Shown here one piece after another: positions 40,886 through 51,429 of a DNA stretch of 64,000 nucleotides. Source of the stretch: Aristolochia californica (taxonomy: Eukaryota > Streptophyta > Magnoliopsida > Piperales > Aristolochiaceae); NCBI GenBank assembly GCA_029961685.1, contig JARWKL010000011.1:994501-1058500 (forward strand), given 5' to 3'. Under the pieces are notes generated by a model. The model did not search any database. It was not told where the DNA came from and saw only the letters and a list, made by a program, of their open reading frames with translations. The position numbers and the translations under genes are program-made. Positions within the stretch are counted from its first letter, which is position 1, and every line of letters begins with the position of its first letter.

Positions 40886-41001
40886 GCTAACTCGGATTAC
40901 CATCTTATGAGCTTTCTTACACTATAAAATCCACTACAACATTGCTTTAATCCAAAACTCTCTTTCTCTCTCTCACAGCTCCAACCTCCTCCTCCTCCTC
41001 C

Positions 41002-41038
<37 letters not shown>

Positions 41039-41242
41039 CTCCGGCCTCCAGGCCTATGTCAAGTTAGCTGGTAAGAACACTAGGCTTTTGGATTTGTCTT
41101 TGTTGTAGATTGATTATTTTTGTTTTTGAAAGGATTAGAAGGTTCGACAATAGCTAGGGAGCATATAATTACTCTTTTAACGAGGCGTTCATAGATCTAG
41201 TTTTGAATTCTACTTCAATTGTAGACTAAAGGTGAAGTGAGA
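40886..41242 (+). promoter_or_regulatory. Promoter-like cassette 1 (TATA box, CT tract, splice donor)
   Basis: The cassette starts GCTAACTCGGATTACCATCT. It contains TATAAAAT at 40923-40930, a CT-rich stretch with an uninterrupted (CT)n at about 41005-41034, and AGCTG|GTAAGAAC, a good 5' splice site, at 41070/41071. The arrangement resembles a plant core promoter plus a noncoding first exon. A second copy lies 0.5 kb downstream. Whether it is transcribed, and to which gene it belongs, is not visible; HMA5-like coding sequence begins 1.2-1.5 kb further on. Confidence 0.45.
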
Positions 41243-41407
41243 ACCGATTTGTTTTACTTTCCATACGTGATTGAAGGGGATGAACCCTATGTTAATTACT
41301 CTATGTAATTAGTAAATACTATCGTACGAAAACCTTTTATTGAAATTTCTAAGGGTGTGTTCGTGCCAATAGGAAAATGTACGAAAAAAATATCTTTCAC
41401 AATTTGT

Positions 41408-41479
41408 GCTAACTCAGATTACCATCTTAGGAGCTTTCTTACACTATAAGATTCACTACAACATTGCTTTAATCCAAAA

Positions 41480-41519
<40 letters not shown>

Positions 41520-41530
41520 ACTCCGGCCTC

Positions 41531-41566
<36 letters not shown>

Positions 41567-41787
41567 TACACATACACACAGAGCTCTAGTCTCCAGCCCT
41601 ATATCAAGTTAGCTGGTAAGAACACTGGGTTTTTGGATTTTTCTTTATTGTAAACTGATTATTTTTGTTTTTGAAAGGATTAGAATGTTCGACAATCGCT
41701 AGGGAGGATATAATTACTCTTTTAACAAGCCGTTCATAGATCTAGTTTTGAATTCTACTTCAATTGTAGACTAAGGGTGAAGTGAGA
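41408..41787 (+). promoter_or_regulatory. Promoter-like cassette 2, direct duplicate of cassette 1
   Basis: The same order as cassette 1: GCTAACTCAGATTACCATCT, TATAAG at 41445-41450, (TC)n then (AC)n tracts at about 41480-41580, donor AGCTG|GTAAGAAC at 41615/41616, and the intron-like sequence ending GGTGAAGTGAGA. Apart from the microsatellites, the copies are similar throughout. TATAAAAT of copy 1 has become TATAAG here, and the dinucleotide tract has gained CA repeats. Confidence 0.45.
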
Positions 41788-42439
41788 TTATAAATACATC
41801 ATCCTCACCACCTTCGAAATGTGGTGGTTTTTATCAAATCCTTTCAAAGGAGTTCTTATCACTTACTTCTTACTTTTTAATATTATTTTTATAATAAATT
41901 TATTTTTAATATAAATATAAAATACTATAATTAATTTTCTATTATTTCCTAAAGTGGCACAAATGCAAGAAAACCGATAAAACGGAATTTTTTACAATAA
42001 AAATTTTTCCATTGAGAAAATTAATCAAAGAGAAAATAATTTTTTTACTATTTTATTTTCCATTGTAGTCACTAACCGTCCCTAAGAACCATTATATTGA
42101 CTCCAGGCCCCACGGCCCACTTACATAAAAGTCAACCCGTATTACAAAGTCAAAATTATGTGGTTGCCGCCTTGAAAGTGGGGCCCTCTTCCATTTTAAT
42201 ATTTTATTATTTCCATATATATCTCTTTTTTTCTTTAGGCATTATTTGAAGAGGTTTTCTAATTTTTAATTTTTTATATTATTTAAAAATACGTCGTAAA
42301 TAATAAAATAGCCTTGAAGGCTCACGTAAGTACGTAACCATAACAGCTTTCCCCTTCAAAAGCCGCAACGTTTTGGAGCGAAGACGAGATTGGTTGGGGA
42401 GGAAGAAACAGAGCAGAAACGGAGCTCGGAGGCTGCGCG
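41788..42439 (+). promoter_or_regulatory. Upstream region and leader of the HMA5-like gene
   Basis: AT-rich to about 42340, then GC-richer leader sequence immediately before the ATG at 42440. No obvious TATA box was assigned. No other gene. Confidence 0.4.
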
Positions 42440-45400
42440 ATGGTGTCGTCGAAGATGTTCGGCCTCTCCTGCTTTAGTAGTGAAAGTTCTAGAGACCTTT
42501 CGGCTCGACCCCATTATCCTTCCATGCCCAAGTACCCAAAAGGAGCCTCGATTCCGGGAGATTTGGAAGGGTCTGTAGTGAACAAAGCCCTTTTCGCCGT
42601 TACGGGAATGACGTGCTCTGCATGCGCTGGATCGGTAGAGAAGGCGATTAAGCGGCTGCCTGGGATCAATAACGCCGCTGTCGATGTTTTGAATAACAGA
42701 GCGCTCGTCCTGTTTTATCCCGGCTTTGTGAATGTAAGTTCCGCGTCTTTATTTCTTTTCTTTTCGAAAAATCTTGTATTTTGGGGAACGTTTCTTTTTT
42801 TTTTTTTTTTTTAAATCTCAGTCCATGGTTAGGTTTTACTGTGATTTTTGCGTATGTTCGTTCGGGATATATTACATGTATTGATTTCTGTTCCATATAG
42901 AAATGCTTCATTGGTTGAAGTCTGTGTATCTTTGAATTGCCTTAGAGTCTTGGTGTGTTTCTTTGTTTTGCTTCTTTCCTGTTTCCCAGGAGTTGACTCA
43001 TGATCGAAATCTCGTCAAAGTTTGGCTGGATCTCTCTCTATTTTGAAAATAATTTTGTTTACAATTCGTTATTGATCTTTTCACGATAATTATTCGTCTT
43101 TTTTCATGATGTTTCTTTCTTTCTTGTCGTTTCAGCTTTCCATCTTGTGGCTTACCTGTTTGAGTTTCTTCTAGACTTTTTTGGATGAAGCATGTCTGGT
43201 TCCTTCCACATTTATTGAGTGTATTAAATTTCACGTTATAAGTTTCATTCAGGAAGATTAAGAAAATACTGTCTTTGTGTTTAAGAGACTTCCACCTGTA
43301 CTTCTGTCAAGGGATTTCATCTTGGTTGTTAAGTTACTCTGTGTGCGGACCACCTTAGTGGCTCTTTGGAGTTGTGCTGTCACATCTGAATATGATGCAG
43401 GGCCATCTACCCCATGGTACTGAATACTAATGGGTAGGAGTGGTCTCACGTATTTAATTGGGGTCCCGTGGAAAACGAAGTTTTTCCCCTGTGGTCGATT
43501 TGTGTTTCTCAGCTTTGTTACTTCTTCCATTATTTGTCTATCAGGATTTTGATACTGTTGAAAAGAAAATCCATCAAAGAACTTTTGCCCATCTCTTGTA
43601 ACCTCTTTTTAATATTTCAAAGAAAATTAAAAAAATTTAAAAGTTTGTTAATAGTCTTATCATTCGTGATCTCTAAAGGGGGAAAACATGCTAGAAAAGA
43701 AGAAAAGATAACAATTATTAGGGCCAAAGAATAAATGAATATCTAATGGAAGTTATGGTATCCAATTCTGGTCTACATGCAACTTCTGTTCCATAATTGA
43801 TTGAAATTTGATAAGGACATTTCTTCCTTGGATGGATTAGACCAATCAAACATGTGATTTTACAGTTACTGATTGATGGACTTATGAAAGAATGCCAAGG
43901 TAAATAAAAAGGCTACTGAATCCAATTATTGGAAAGCGCATGGTCATACCCCTTGTTTGTGTTTTCAATTGCATGCTCACGTTTGAGCTGATTGTCTTTC
44001 TTTTATTAAATAAGTTATCTAAGATATGGTTTGTAATGTGCTTGTTTACTTAGGAGGACACAATTCGGGAAACCATTGAAGATGTTGGGTTTGAAGCTTA
44101 CTTGATAAATGAAGAAGTGAAAGAAGGACCCATCCTCAAATGCCGAATACGTATCAGAGGGATGACATGCACTTCATGCTCAGCAACTGTTGAATCTGCT
44201 CTTCAAGGTCTCCCAGGCGTGCAGCAAGCTCTTGTTGCATTAGCAACTGAAGAAGCAGAAATCAGATATGACCCAAAGATCATAAACCCAAACCAGCTGG
44301 TGGAGGCAGTTGATGATAGTGGTTTCGAAGGTATACTTATCAGCACCGGGGAAGATAGGAGCAAAATACTGCTCAAATTGGATGGTGTACGGACTGATAG
44401 GTCAATGAGAATGATTGAAAGCTCCCTTCAGGCACTTCCTGGAATTGAAGATATAATCATAGACCCGCTTCTCCAAAAGGTCTCTCTCTCCTATAAGCCT
44501 GATCAAACAGGACCCAGGAATTTCATTGAAGTCATTCAGTCTACTGGGTCTGGTCGTTTTAATGCAACTATATTCCCTGAAGGAGGTGGTAGAGAACCTT
44601 TTAGGCAGGAAGAGATCAAACAATATTACCAGTCCTTTTTATGGAGTTTGGTCTTTACAATCCCAGTGTTCCTCACATCTATGGTGTTTATGTACATCCC
44701 GGGGATCAAACATGGATTGGACACCAAAGTAGTGAAGATGCTGACTGTGGGAGAGCTTTTGAGATGGATATTGTCTACTCCAGTTCAATTCATTATTGGT
44801 CGGAGGTTTTATACTGGTGCATATAAGGCTCTTCGACATGGTTCGGCAAATATGGATGTTTTGATTGCTCTGGGTACAAATGCTGCTTACTTTTATTCAG
44901 TTTATTCAGTATTGAGAGCTGCAACTTCGGAAGTATTTAAGGGCACTGATTTCTTTGAGACTAGTTCAATGCTCATCTCTTTTATTTTGCTGGGGAAGTA
45001 TTTGGAAGTCTTGGCCAAAGGTAAAACATCAGAAGCCATGGCTAAACTTATGGACTTGGCACCTGAAACAGCAACTTTATTGACTTTTGATAGTGAAGGA
45101 AATGTGATAAATGAAGAAGAGATTGATAGCAGATTGATCCAAAGGAACGATGTGATCAAAGTAACACCAGGTGGGAAGGTGGCTTCTGATGGTTTTGTCA
45201 TATGGGGTCAAAGCCATGTCAATGAGAGTATGATAACAGGAGAAGCCCGACCTGTTGCTAAGAGGAAGGGTGATAGTGTAATTGGTGGGACATTGAATGA
45301 AAATGGTGTGTTGCATATTCAGGCAACACGGGTAGGGTCAGAGAGTGCGTTGTCACAAATTGTTCGACTAGTTGAATCCGCACAAATGGCAAAGGCTCCA

Positions 45401-48400
45401 GTGCAGAAGTTTGCAGATCGTATTTCTAAGTTTTTTGTGCCTCTAGTGAGTAAATATTCTTCTCTTTTTATGGATCTTTCTTTTACTTGTTAGTTGTCTA
45501 TGTATGTGTACCTATTGTGGTTATGTTCTGGATATCTGAAATAGTTCATCTACTAGCTATATTCAAATTGAAGCCTTCTTTAATTTTTCATCAATCTGTG
45601 GAATAGTTCCTTCAGCGAATTACTGTGAACACACTTTTACATACTTTTCCTTCTTTTTCTTCATAAAACTGAAGGATCAATTTCATTTCATAAGAACTTT
45701 TACATTTTCAAGATAAGTCCTCTTTTTTATGGTAACTTGGGGAAGTTTTCTCATCTTCCTTTACTTCAGAATAGATGAGTCCCAAAGCTACCTGTAGCTA
45801 TACTTTCATTTTTATTTTTGGATAAAAGTTATTGAGTTGCTTCACTGCCTTTCTGTAAACTGATGAAGCCCTCGTTCAACTGCAGATCCATTTAGAAGCT
45901 AACATACAAGTATGGTTTGAATATTTGGATTTTATTTTCTAATTTTTTTCCTTTTTAATTTGTATTTGAGGTCATTGTTCTCTCGTTCTCAACTTGGCTA
46001 GCCTGGTTTTTGGCGGGAAAGTTAAATGCGTATCCCAAGTCTTGGATACCATCATCCGTGGATAGCTTTCAACTTGCTCTCCAGTTTGGCATTTCAGTGA
46101 TGGTCATAGCCTGCCCATGTGCACTTGGCTTGGCGACACCCACTGCAGTCATGGTTGGCACCGGAGTTGGTGCTTCTCAGGGTGTCCTAATTAAGGGAGG
46201 GCAAGCACTAGAGAGTGCACACAAGGTTGGTTTCTACAAGTAATTCTACCTATTCTTTCCCTCATAAAATTCATAGTTATGTCAAAACATTTATTAATTT
46301 GTGTTTTCTATTGTCTTTTAAGAGGATACTTATGCATTAATATTACTGTGTAGGTTGACTGTATTGTGTTTGACAAAACTGGGACCCTCACCATGGGAAA
46401 GCCTGTCGTGGTTAGCACTAGGCTCCTGAAAAATTATGTGCTGCGAGATTTCTATGAGTTGGTGGCAGCTGCTGAGGTAAATAATTCTACGGTATAGTTT
46501 CCATGTTGACTTTATGATCGATATAAACTTTTTTTCACTCTTTAGAATTTATGGGCATGTAAGCACTGAAGTTTGCTGTTAATTAATCTCTCCATATCTG
46601 CTGAAAATATTACTTAATTCATTTTTTGTTGAGAATCATTATTCTTCAGGAATTAGTAAGCATTGTAAACTGGAAATAAGGCAAGAAAATTTACTACAAT
46701 TTAAACTTTTTTTTGCTAATTGAAATTTAATATGTGCCTTTTGCTAAAACTTTTTGTTTCACACTGAACCAAGCAATAGCTTTCTTTTCTACTCATACAG
46801 GTAAATAGTGAGCACCCACTTGCAAAGGCCATTGTTGAATATGCTAAGAAATTCGGAAATGAGAACGAGGCCCATGTCTGGGCTGAAGCAAGGGACTTTG
46901 TCTCCATAACAGGCCATGGAGTTAGAGCTGAAGTCCAGAACAAACAGATAATTGTAGGAAACAAGAGCTTGATATTGGATTCTGGAGTTCCTGTTCCAGT
47001 GGAGGCCGAGGAAATTTTGGTGGAAACTGAAGAAATGGCTCAAACTGGCATTTTGGTAGCCATAGATAGTGAGGTTGTTGGAGTGATAGCCATATCTGAT
47101 CCCTTAAAGCCTGGGGCCCAAGATGTTATTTCCATTCTCAAGTCCATGAAGGTTAAAAGCATTATGGTGACAGGGGACAATTGGGGCACTGCTAATGCTA
47201 TTGCAAAGGAGGTTGGGATTGAAACCGTTGTAGCAGAAGCAAAACCAGAGGACAAGGCAGAGAAAGTAAAAGAATTACAGGTAAAGGTTTGTGTTTTCAT
47301 TTTTTGTTATCCCAATGCGTTCATCTTTGATTACATGAATCTGAATACACATGTTACACATTGTTTTCTCTAGTCTAGCTTCTCTGTAAAACTCATGCAC
47401 AGAAAAATTTCATGACTTTGTCTCATCTATAAAACAGTATGCGTGCCTAGTGCCAAGAGATCAGGCTGTCTTTGAGGTCTCAAGAGTTGGAGATTTGAAA
47501 CACTTGTTTGACGGTATTGAGATTTCACTCATGAATATGTGTGTGGCAGCCATCAATTATCTCCTACCGTTCCCCGCTAATTGATGAGTAGATTCAGCCA
47601 TGCAGATGAGGACTCAGTCCCTATCAGTTGTCAAATTGGGGAAAAGCTGACAAATAATAACCTACAAACTTTAGTTCGTGTCGTGAATCTTCAGAATATA
47701 CATGAAAGGTAGATCATTATGAGGTCATGATGATCATAGACAGACAAGATGTTTAGTTGTTTGAAATATTTTAGTATGCCAATTGACTCTTGTAAAAAAA
47801 AATTGAGGTATTTGATCTCTTTATTTACTCAAGAGCCCTGTGCTGACAAGATTTCTGCTAACAGGAATCTCACTATTCTGGCACTAAAAATAACGTCATG
47901 TAGTTATTCCAGTGGACATCTAATGAGATTCTCTAAGTTACTGAGAAAGAAAATAGAGATCTTAATGAGATAGGATGCTAGTGTTAACATTTAGCTGGAA
48001 AATCGAATTTCTCTGTCACATTACAATGTCATTACTGCTGATTCTTTGTTTTTTGCGTTCCATGAGAAGATTCGACCTTATTTCTTTACAATCTGACTGT
48101 TATACAATGTCCCCTTTCTTGTCTTAGATGTCCGGATTAACTGTTGCAATGGTTGGTGATGGCATTAACGACTCCCCAGCTCTAGTGGCTGCTGATGTTG
48201 GAATGGCGATTGGTGCTGGCACAGATATAGCCATTGAGGCTGCTGACATTGTGCTCATGAAGAGCAACTTGGAAGATGTTATAACTGCCATAGATCTCTC
48301 CAGGAAAACATTTGACCGTATCCGCCTAAACTATGTGTGGGCTCTTGGTTACAATTGCCTTGGGATTCCAATTGCTGCAGGGGTCCTCTTTCCATCTACA

Positions 48401-48544
48401 GGGTTCCGTCTGCCACCGTGGGTGGCTGGGGCTGCCATGGCTGCTTCTTCAGTAAGTGTGGTTTGTTGCTCTCTCCTGCTGAAGTATTACAAGAGACCCA
48501 AAAGATTGGACGCACTTCAGATAAGGGGGATTGTAGTGGAATGA
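42440..48544 (+). CDS. HMA5: P1B-type Cu(I)-transporting ATPase, HMA5-like
   Basis: Predicted to export Cu(I) across a cell membrane. Exons 42440-42733, 44054-45445, 45971-46225, 46354-46476, 46801-47280 and 48128-48544 all join in phase 0 and give 986 aa. Two N-terminal heavy-metal domains carry GMTCSAC (Cys59, Cys62) and GMTCTSC (Cys137, Cys140). A third HMA-like fold (about 160-235) has lost its CxxC, as in HMA5/RAN1-type proteins. Then follow the A domain with ITGEA, the CPC membrane motif (Cys610, Cys612) in TM6, the phosphorylation site DKTGT (Asp654), the nucleotide-binding SEHPL (His693), [13 protein letters not shown] (Asp859, Asp863), and TM7/TM8 Cu(I) motifs NYVWALGYN and MAASS. 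The C-terminus matches Arabidopsis HMA5 as remembered ([14 protein letters not shown]). Intron 1 is about 1.3 kb. No defects were seen; assignment to HMA5 rather than RAN1/HMA7 rests on overall sequence and length. Confidence 0.95.
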
Positions 48545-48955
48545 GTGGTTCCAAATGAGAGATGTATATAGGTTTGATTAAGAAGTACTTCAATAGCAGG
48601 AGAAAGATTTGCACAATGTTCTTCCTGAGGTAAATAAGTGTGTGGATTGCTTGAAATAACTCAAGCATCAGGAAGACTGGAACATTATTTTGTGCACCTC
48701 CTAAGGTTTGGCCGTTGTTTTGTTTATGTAAATATTTCCTAATGAAGCAACTTTTTTTATCAATAACGAAGGAAAAATTTCTTGGAACATAATTGGTAGG
48801 GAGAATAGTGATTATGAACCACTATTTAATTCTGGTGTAGTGGATGTGTTAAACCTATATCCTCTTCTAAGTTTACTTGAACAAAACCTTTTCATGTAAT
48901 GGTTCTAAAAATAAAAAAATCATAAAACAAGTAATATTAATAGCCTTGAATTATA
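48545..48955 (+). other. 3' flank of the HMA5-like gene
   Basis: Probable 3'UTR followed by AT-rich sequence. No canonical AATAAA close to the stop was noted. No gene. Confidence 0.4.
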
Positions 48956-49130
48956 TTATGATCTTGGGTTAAGTACTTAAATTTTCGTTACCTAGAGGCC
49001 GGATTAAAATTATTACTACACCCGAAAAGGTGGGTCGGGCTAGTGTCACTAGAGTGGGCCGTGAAAGACGTCGGTTCATAACGGGGGGAGTATTGTTATG
49101 ATCCTGGGTTAAGTATTTAGTTTTACGCCG
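48956..49130. mobile_element. Possible LTR-retrotransposon end remnant
   Basis: ATGATCTTGGGTTAAGTACT at about 48958 recurs as ATGATCCTGGGTTAAGTATT at about 49098. The second copy is directly preceded by a purine tract (GGGGGGAGTATTG) of the kind found just before a 3' LTR. Intervening sequence (GTGGGCCGTGAAAGACGTCG) is unlike the surrounding AT-rich DNA. No internal coding domain is present and the element boundaries are unclear. Confidence 0.3.
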
Positions 49131-50027
49131 ATCTTTTGGATAATATTAGTTAGGTGTTTAATAAACTAGTCCTCCCTCTTATATTTGTTTCAGAGATATG
49201 AGAAAATGGGAGTGGATAACACTTCCCACTTATTGGCTCAGTGTATGTGATTGAGAGTGACACCATCCTTACTACTTAAACTTCACATTAAAAATTAAAA
49301 GACATAAAATATTTTTTTATATAAAATGTAGTGAATTATAAAACAAATGGTTGATTTCATGATTATTGTTTATGTTTTAGGTGAATATTTTACTTCATAC
49401 TAGTCAAAATATCTTTGATTTCATGATCATTGTTTTTGTTTTAGGTGGAGAGTGTCAAACCTTTGGGTCTTCTATGAAATGATTTGATGTATGGATTAGG
49501 GTGTTCATTTAAGCTGTTAATAATTTTGAATTAGACAACATTTAGTGCTTCATGATCATTGGTGGAATTGTTGAGATAATTACAAAATAACTTTGTTTTT
49601 AATGGAGTCACGTCTGATAGTTTGATTTGTGCCTAATCAACAACATTATATATGGAATTCACCTCTTTGTCTCATATGTGTGTCGGGTTTGGGTCGAAAA
49701 AACCTACCCAATCCGTAGCGTAAAATTACAAACCCGAACCTGAATTTTTCAAATCGGGTTCATAAAATCCGACCGGATCCCCATATAAATTGTAGGAAGA
49801 CTCCATTCATACCATAAGCAATTTGATCCACTACTTAAAAATTCTATACTCACTCATCAATCCATGTCCCACCTCCTCGAAGGTCACATTCATGGAAGTC
49901 CCATTCTCATCCCCTAACCTCTTCCTCGGCGTAACTTTCCCTTGATGTGTCGTCTCAACCGCTATTCCAGTTTAATATTTATTTTACCTTCGGACATCCT
50001 GGACACTGGGACCCACCGCTGTTTCGT
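49131..50027. other. AT-rich intergenic DNA
   Basis: No gene. 49690-49790 contains the degenerate GGGTTTGGGTCGA / AACCCGAACC-type repeat also present near 16980 and 31660. Confidence 0.4.
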
Positions 50028-50337
50028 ACGTGTGAACCGACATTATCTGCGGAAGACTTCCCGTTGCCACACGTGTGAGAATAGGGGCTCACTAAAAAAT
50101 AATATTTTATCTGACCTGTAAATTTCTATTAAAAGAAAAGCTGGAGCCCTTTTTCCTTAAATCTCAGATCTTATCTACTTAGTCAGCCGTACAACTATTA
50201 CTCCAATAGTTTATGAACACGTGTCATTAAGATGATGAACCCGGTCCACAGGTTGACGAGCTAAAAATTGGTAAGCTCACGTGTTTCAGGGAGCCCACTA
50301 AAACACGTGACGACGACCCCGTGTTGAAATCCACGTG
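50028..50337. promoter_or_regulatory. Cluster of six ACGTG (G-box/ABRE-core) elements
   Basis: ACGTG cores begin at 50028, 50071, 50219, 50279, 50305 and 50333; three are in perfect or near-perfect CACGTG context. Such cores bind bZIP and bHLH factors, and clusters are typical of ABA-, light- or stress-responsive plant promoters. The cluster lies about 1.1-1.4 kb upstream of the TATA box assigned to the MCTP gene, its nearest downstream transcription unit. Linking the two is inference. Confidence 0.5.
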
Positions 50338-51399
50338 TAAAGATCGGATGCGTTGTAAGATCACAATCGCGAGGCGGGCTGTCGCTTTCCGTAGTCTTCA
50401 TTAATCCCCGACGCCGACGTCGACGCTGACGCGGCCTTTAGCTTGAAGTACATCTTTTTTACCGAAATGCCCATAAACATTTAAGTGTTAGTGGGTCCCA
50501 CAAATTATTTTAAGGGTGGGGATCGTAATAGATGACTCTTTCGGATGGGTCCGAACGTCACGTCGTTACGAACTACGAAGCTATGAATGAGCTTCTCCCG
50601 TTTGAGGAAAACGCCGGGACCCAATGCTTAAAAGAGTTCTAATGGCGGGCCCACTACCACGACGCTCGAGTTAAAAAATGAAGCAAACTAGACCGTTCGA
50701 TCCAAGGAAGAGCCAATCATCGATCGGTAAATATATGTAGAATTTTTAATTGAGCAAAATAATAATGAATAATAAATAGTATTTATTTTATTATTATTAA
50801 AATTTAAATGTTTAAATTATTTTTATTAAAAAAATAGAGGAAAAGATAAACCCTGGCTTATCGCTACAGTAAAAAAGGGCACGGTTGCCGAGAGCGGAAA
50901 GTACCGATGGGCCCGTAAATTTTTTGTCCTGCAACAGACCGACAGGATCTTCCCGGAATAAAACCGAACTACTGTTCGCAAGCCCCACAGGATCACCCAA
51001 AACCGTGTTCCTCTCTCCCTGCTATCGATCGAGATAAAACCATGGGCCGCCCACCCTCTCGAGCGGGGCCGGAGGCAACGTAGAAATCACTCAAAGATGC
51101 GGAATCGGTCGCCGTCAAGGCGCATTTTCGCGAACACCTGTTCGTCAACCGAAGCCGCCTAATTTTTGCGTTTTCACTCGCATTGATTTGGAGGGATTGA
51201 ACATCCGAGGAATCTTCCGTTGGCCTACGGGAAATCATCCATTATTTTCAGGAAGGGGAAGAGAAAGAGAGGGATGAAACCCTATCTCTTGGAGGGAGGG
51301 GGTACCCTTACCCGTTCTCTTGATAGGTGGCAAAGAGTTGAACGGCTGCGAGTTCAGTGGGACCCAACTGGGATTCTGTTACGGCGGCACGGGCCACAC
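50338..51399. other. Distal promoter region of the MCTP gene
   Basis: GC-richer than the neighbouring intergenic DNA. No gene was recognised; open frames at 50812-51000 (minus) and 50993-51238 (minus) show no family features. Confidence 0.35.
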
Positions 51400-51407
51400 T
51401 ATAAATA
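51400..51407 (+). promoter_or_regulatory. TATA box, MCTP gene
   Basis: TATAAATA in a GC-rich surrounding (GGGCCACACTATAAATATCTC) followed about 200 bp later by a CTCTCTCCTCTCTC leader. Predicted transcription start near 51430-51440. Confidence 0.55.
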
Positions 51408-51429
51408 TCTCCCTGAAAAATGAACGCGC

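Noticed and set aside
41406..41612. Plus-strand frame over the TC/AC microsatellite
   Set aside because: Low-complexity SLSLSL/HTHTHT translation of simple repeats.
43258..43734. Open frames inside the first HMA5 intron
   Set aside because: No family features; they lie between clear donor and acceptor sites of the HMA5 gene.
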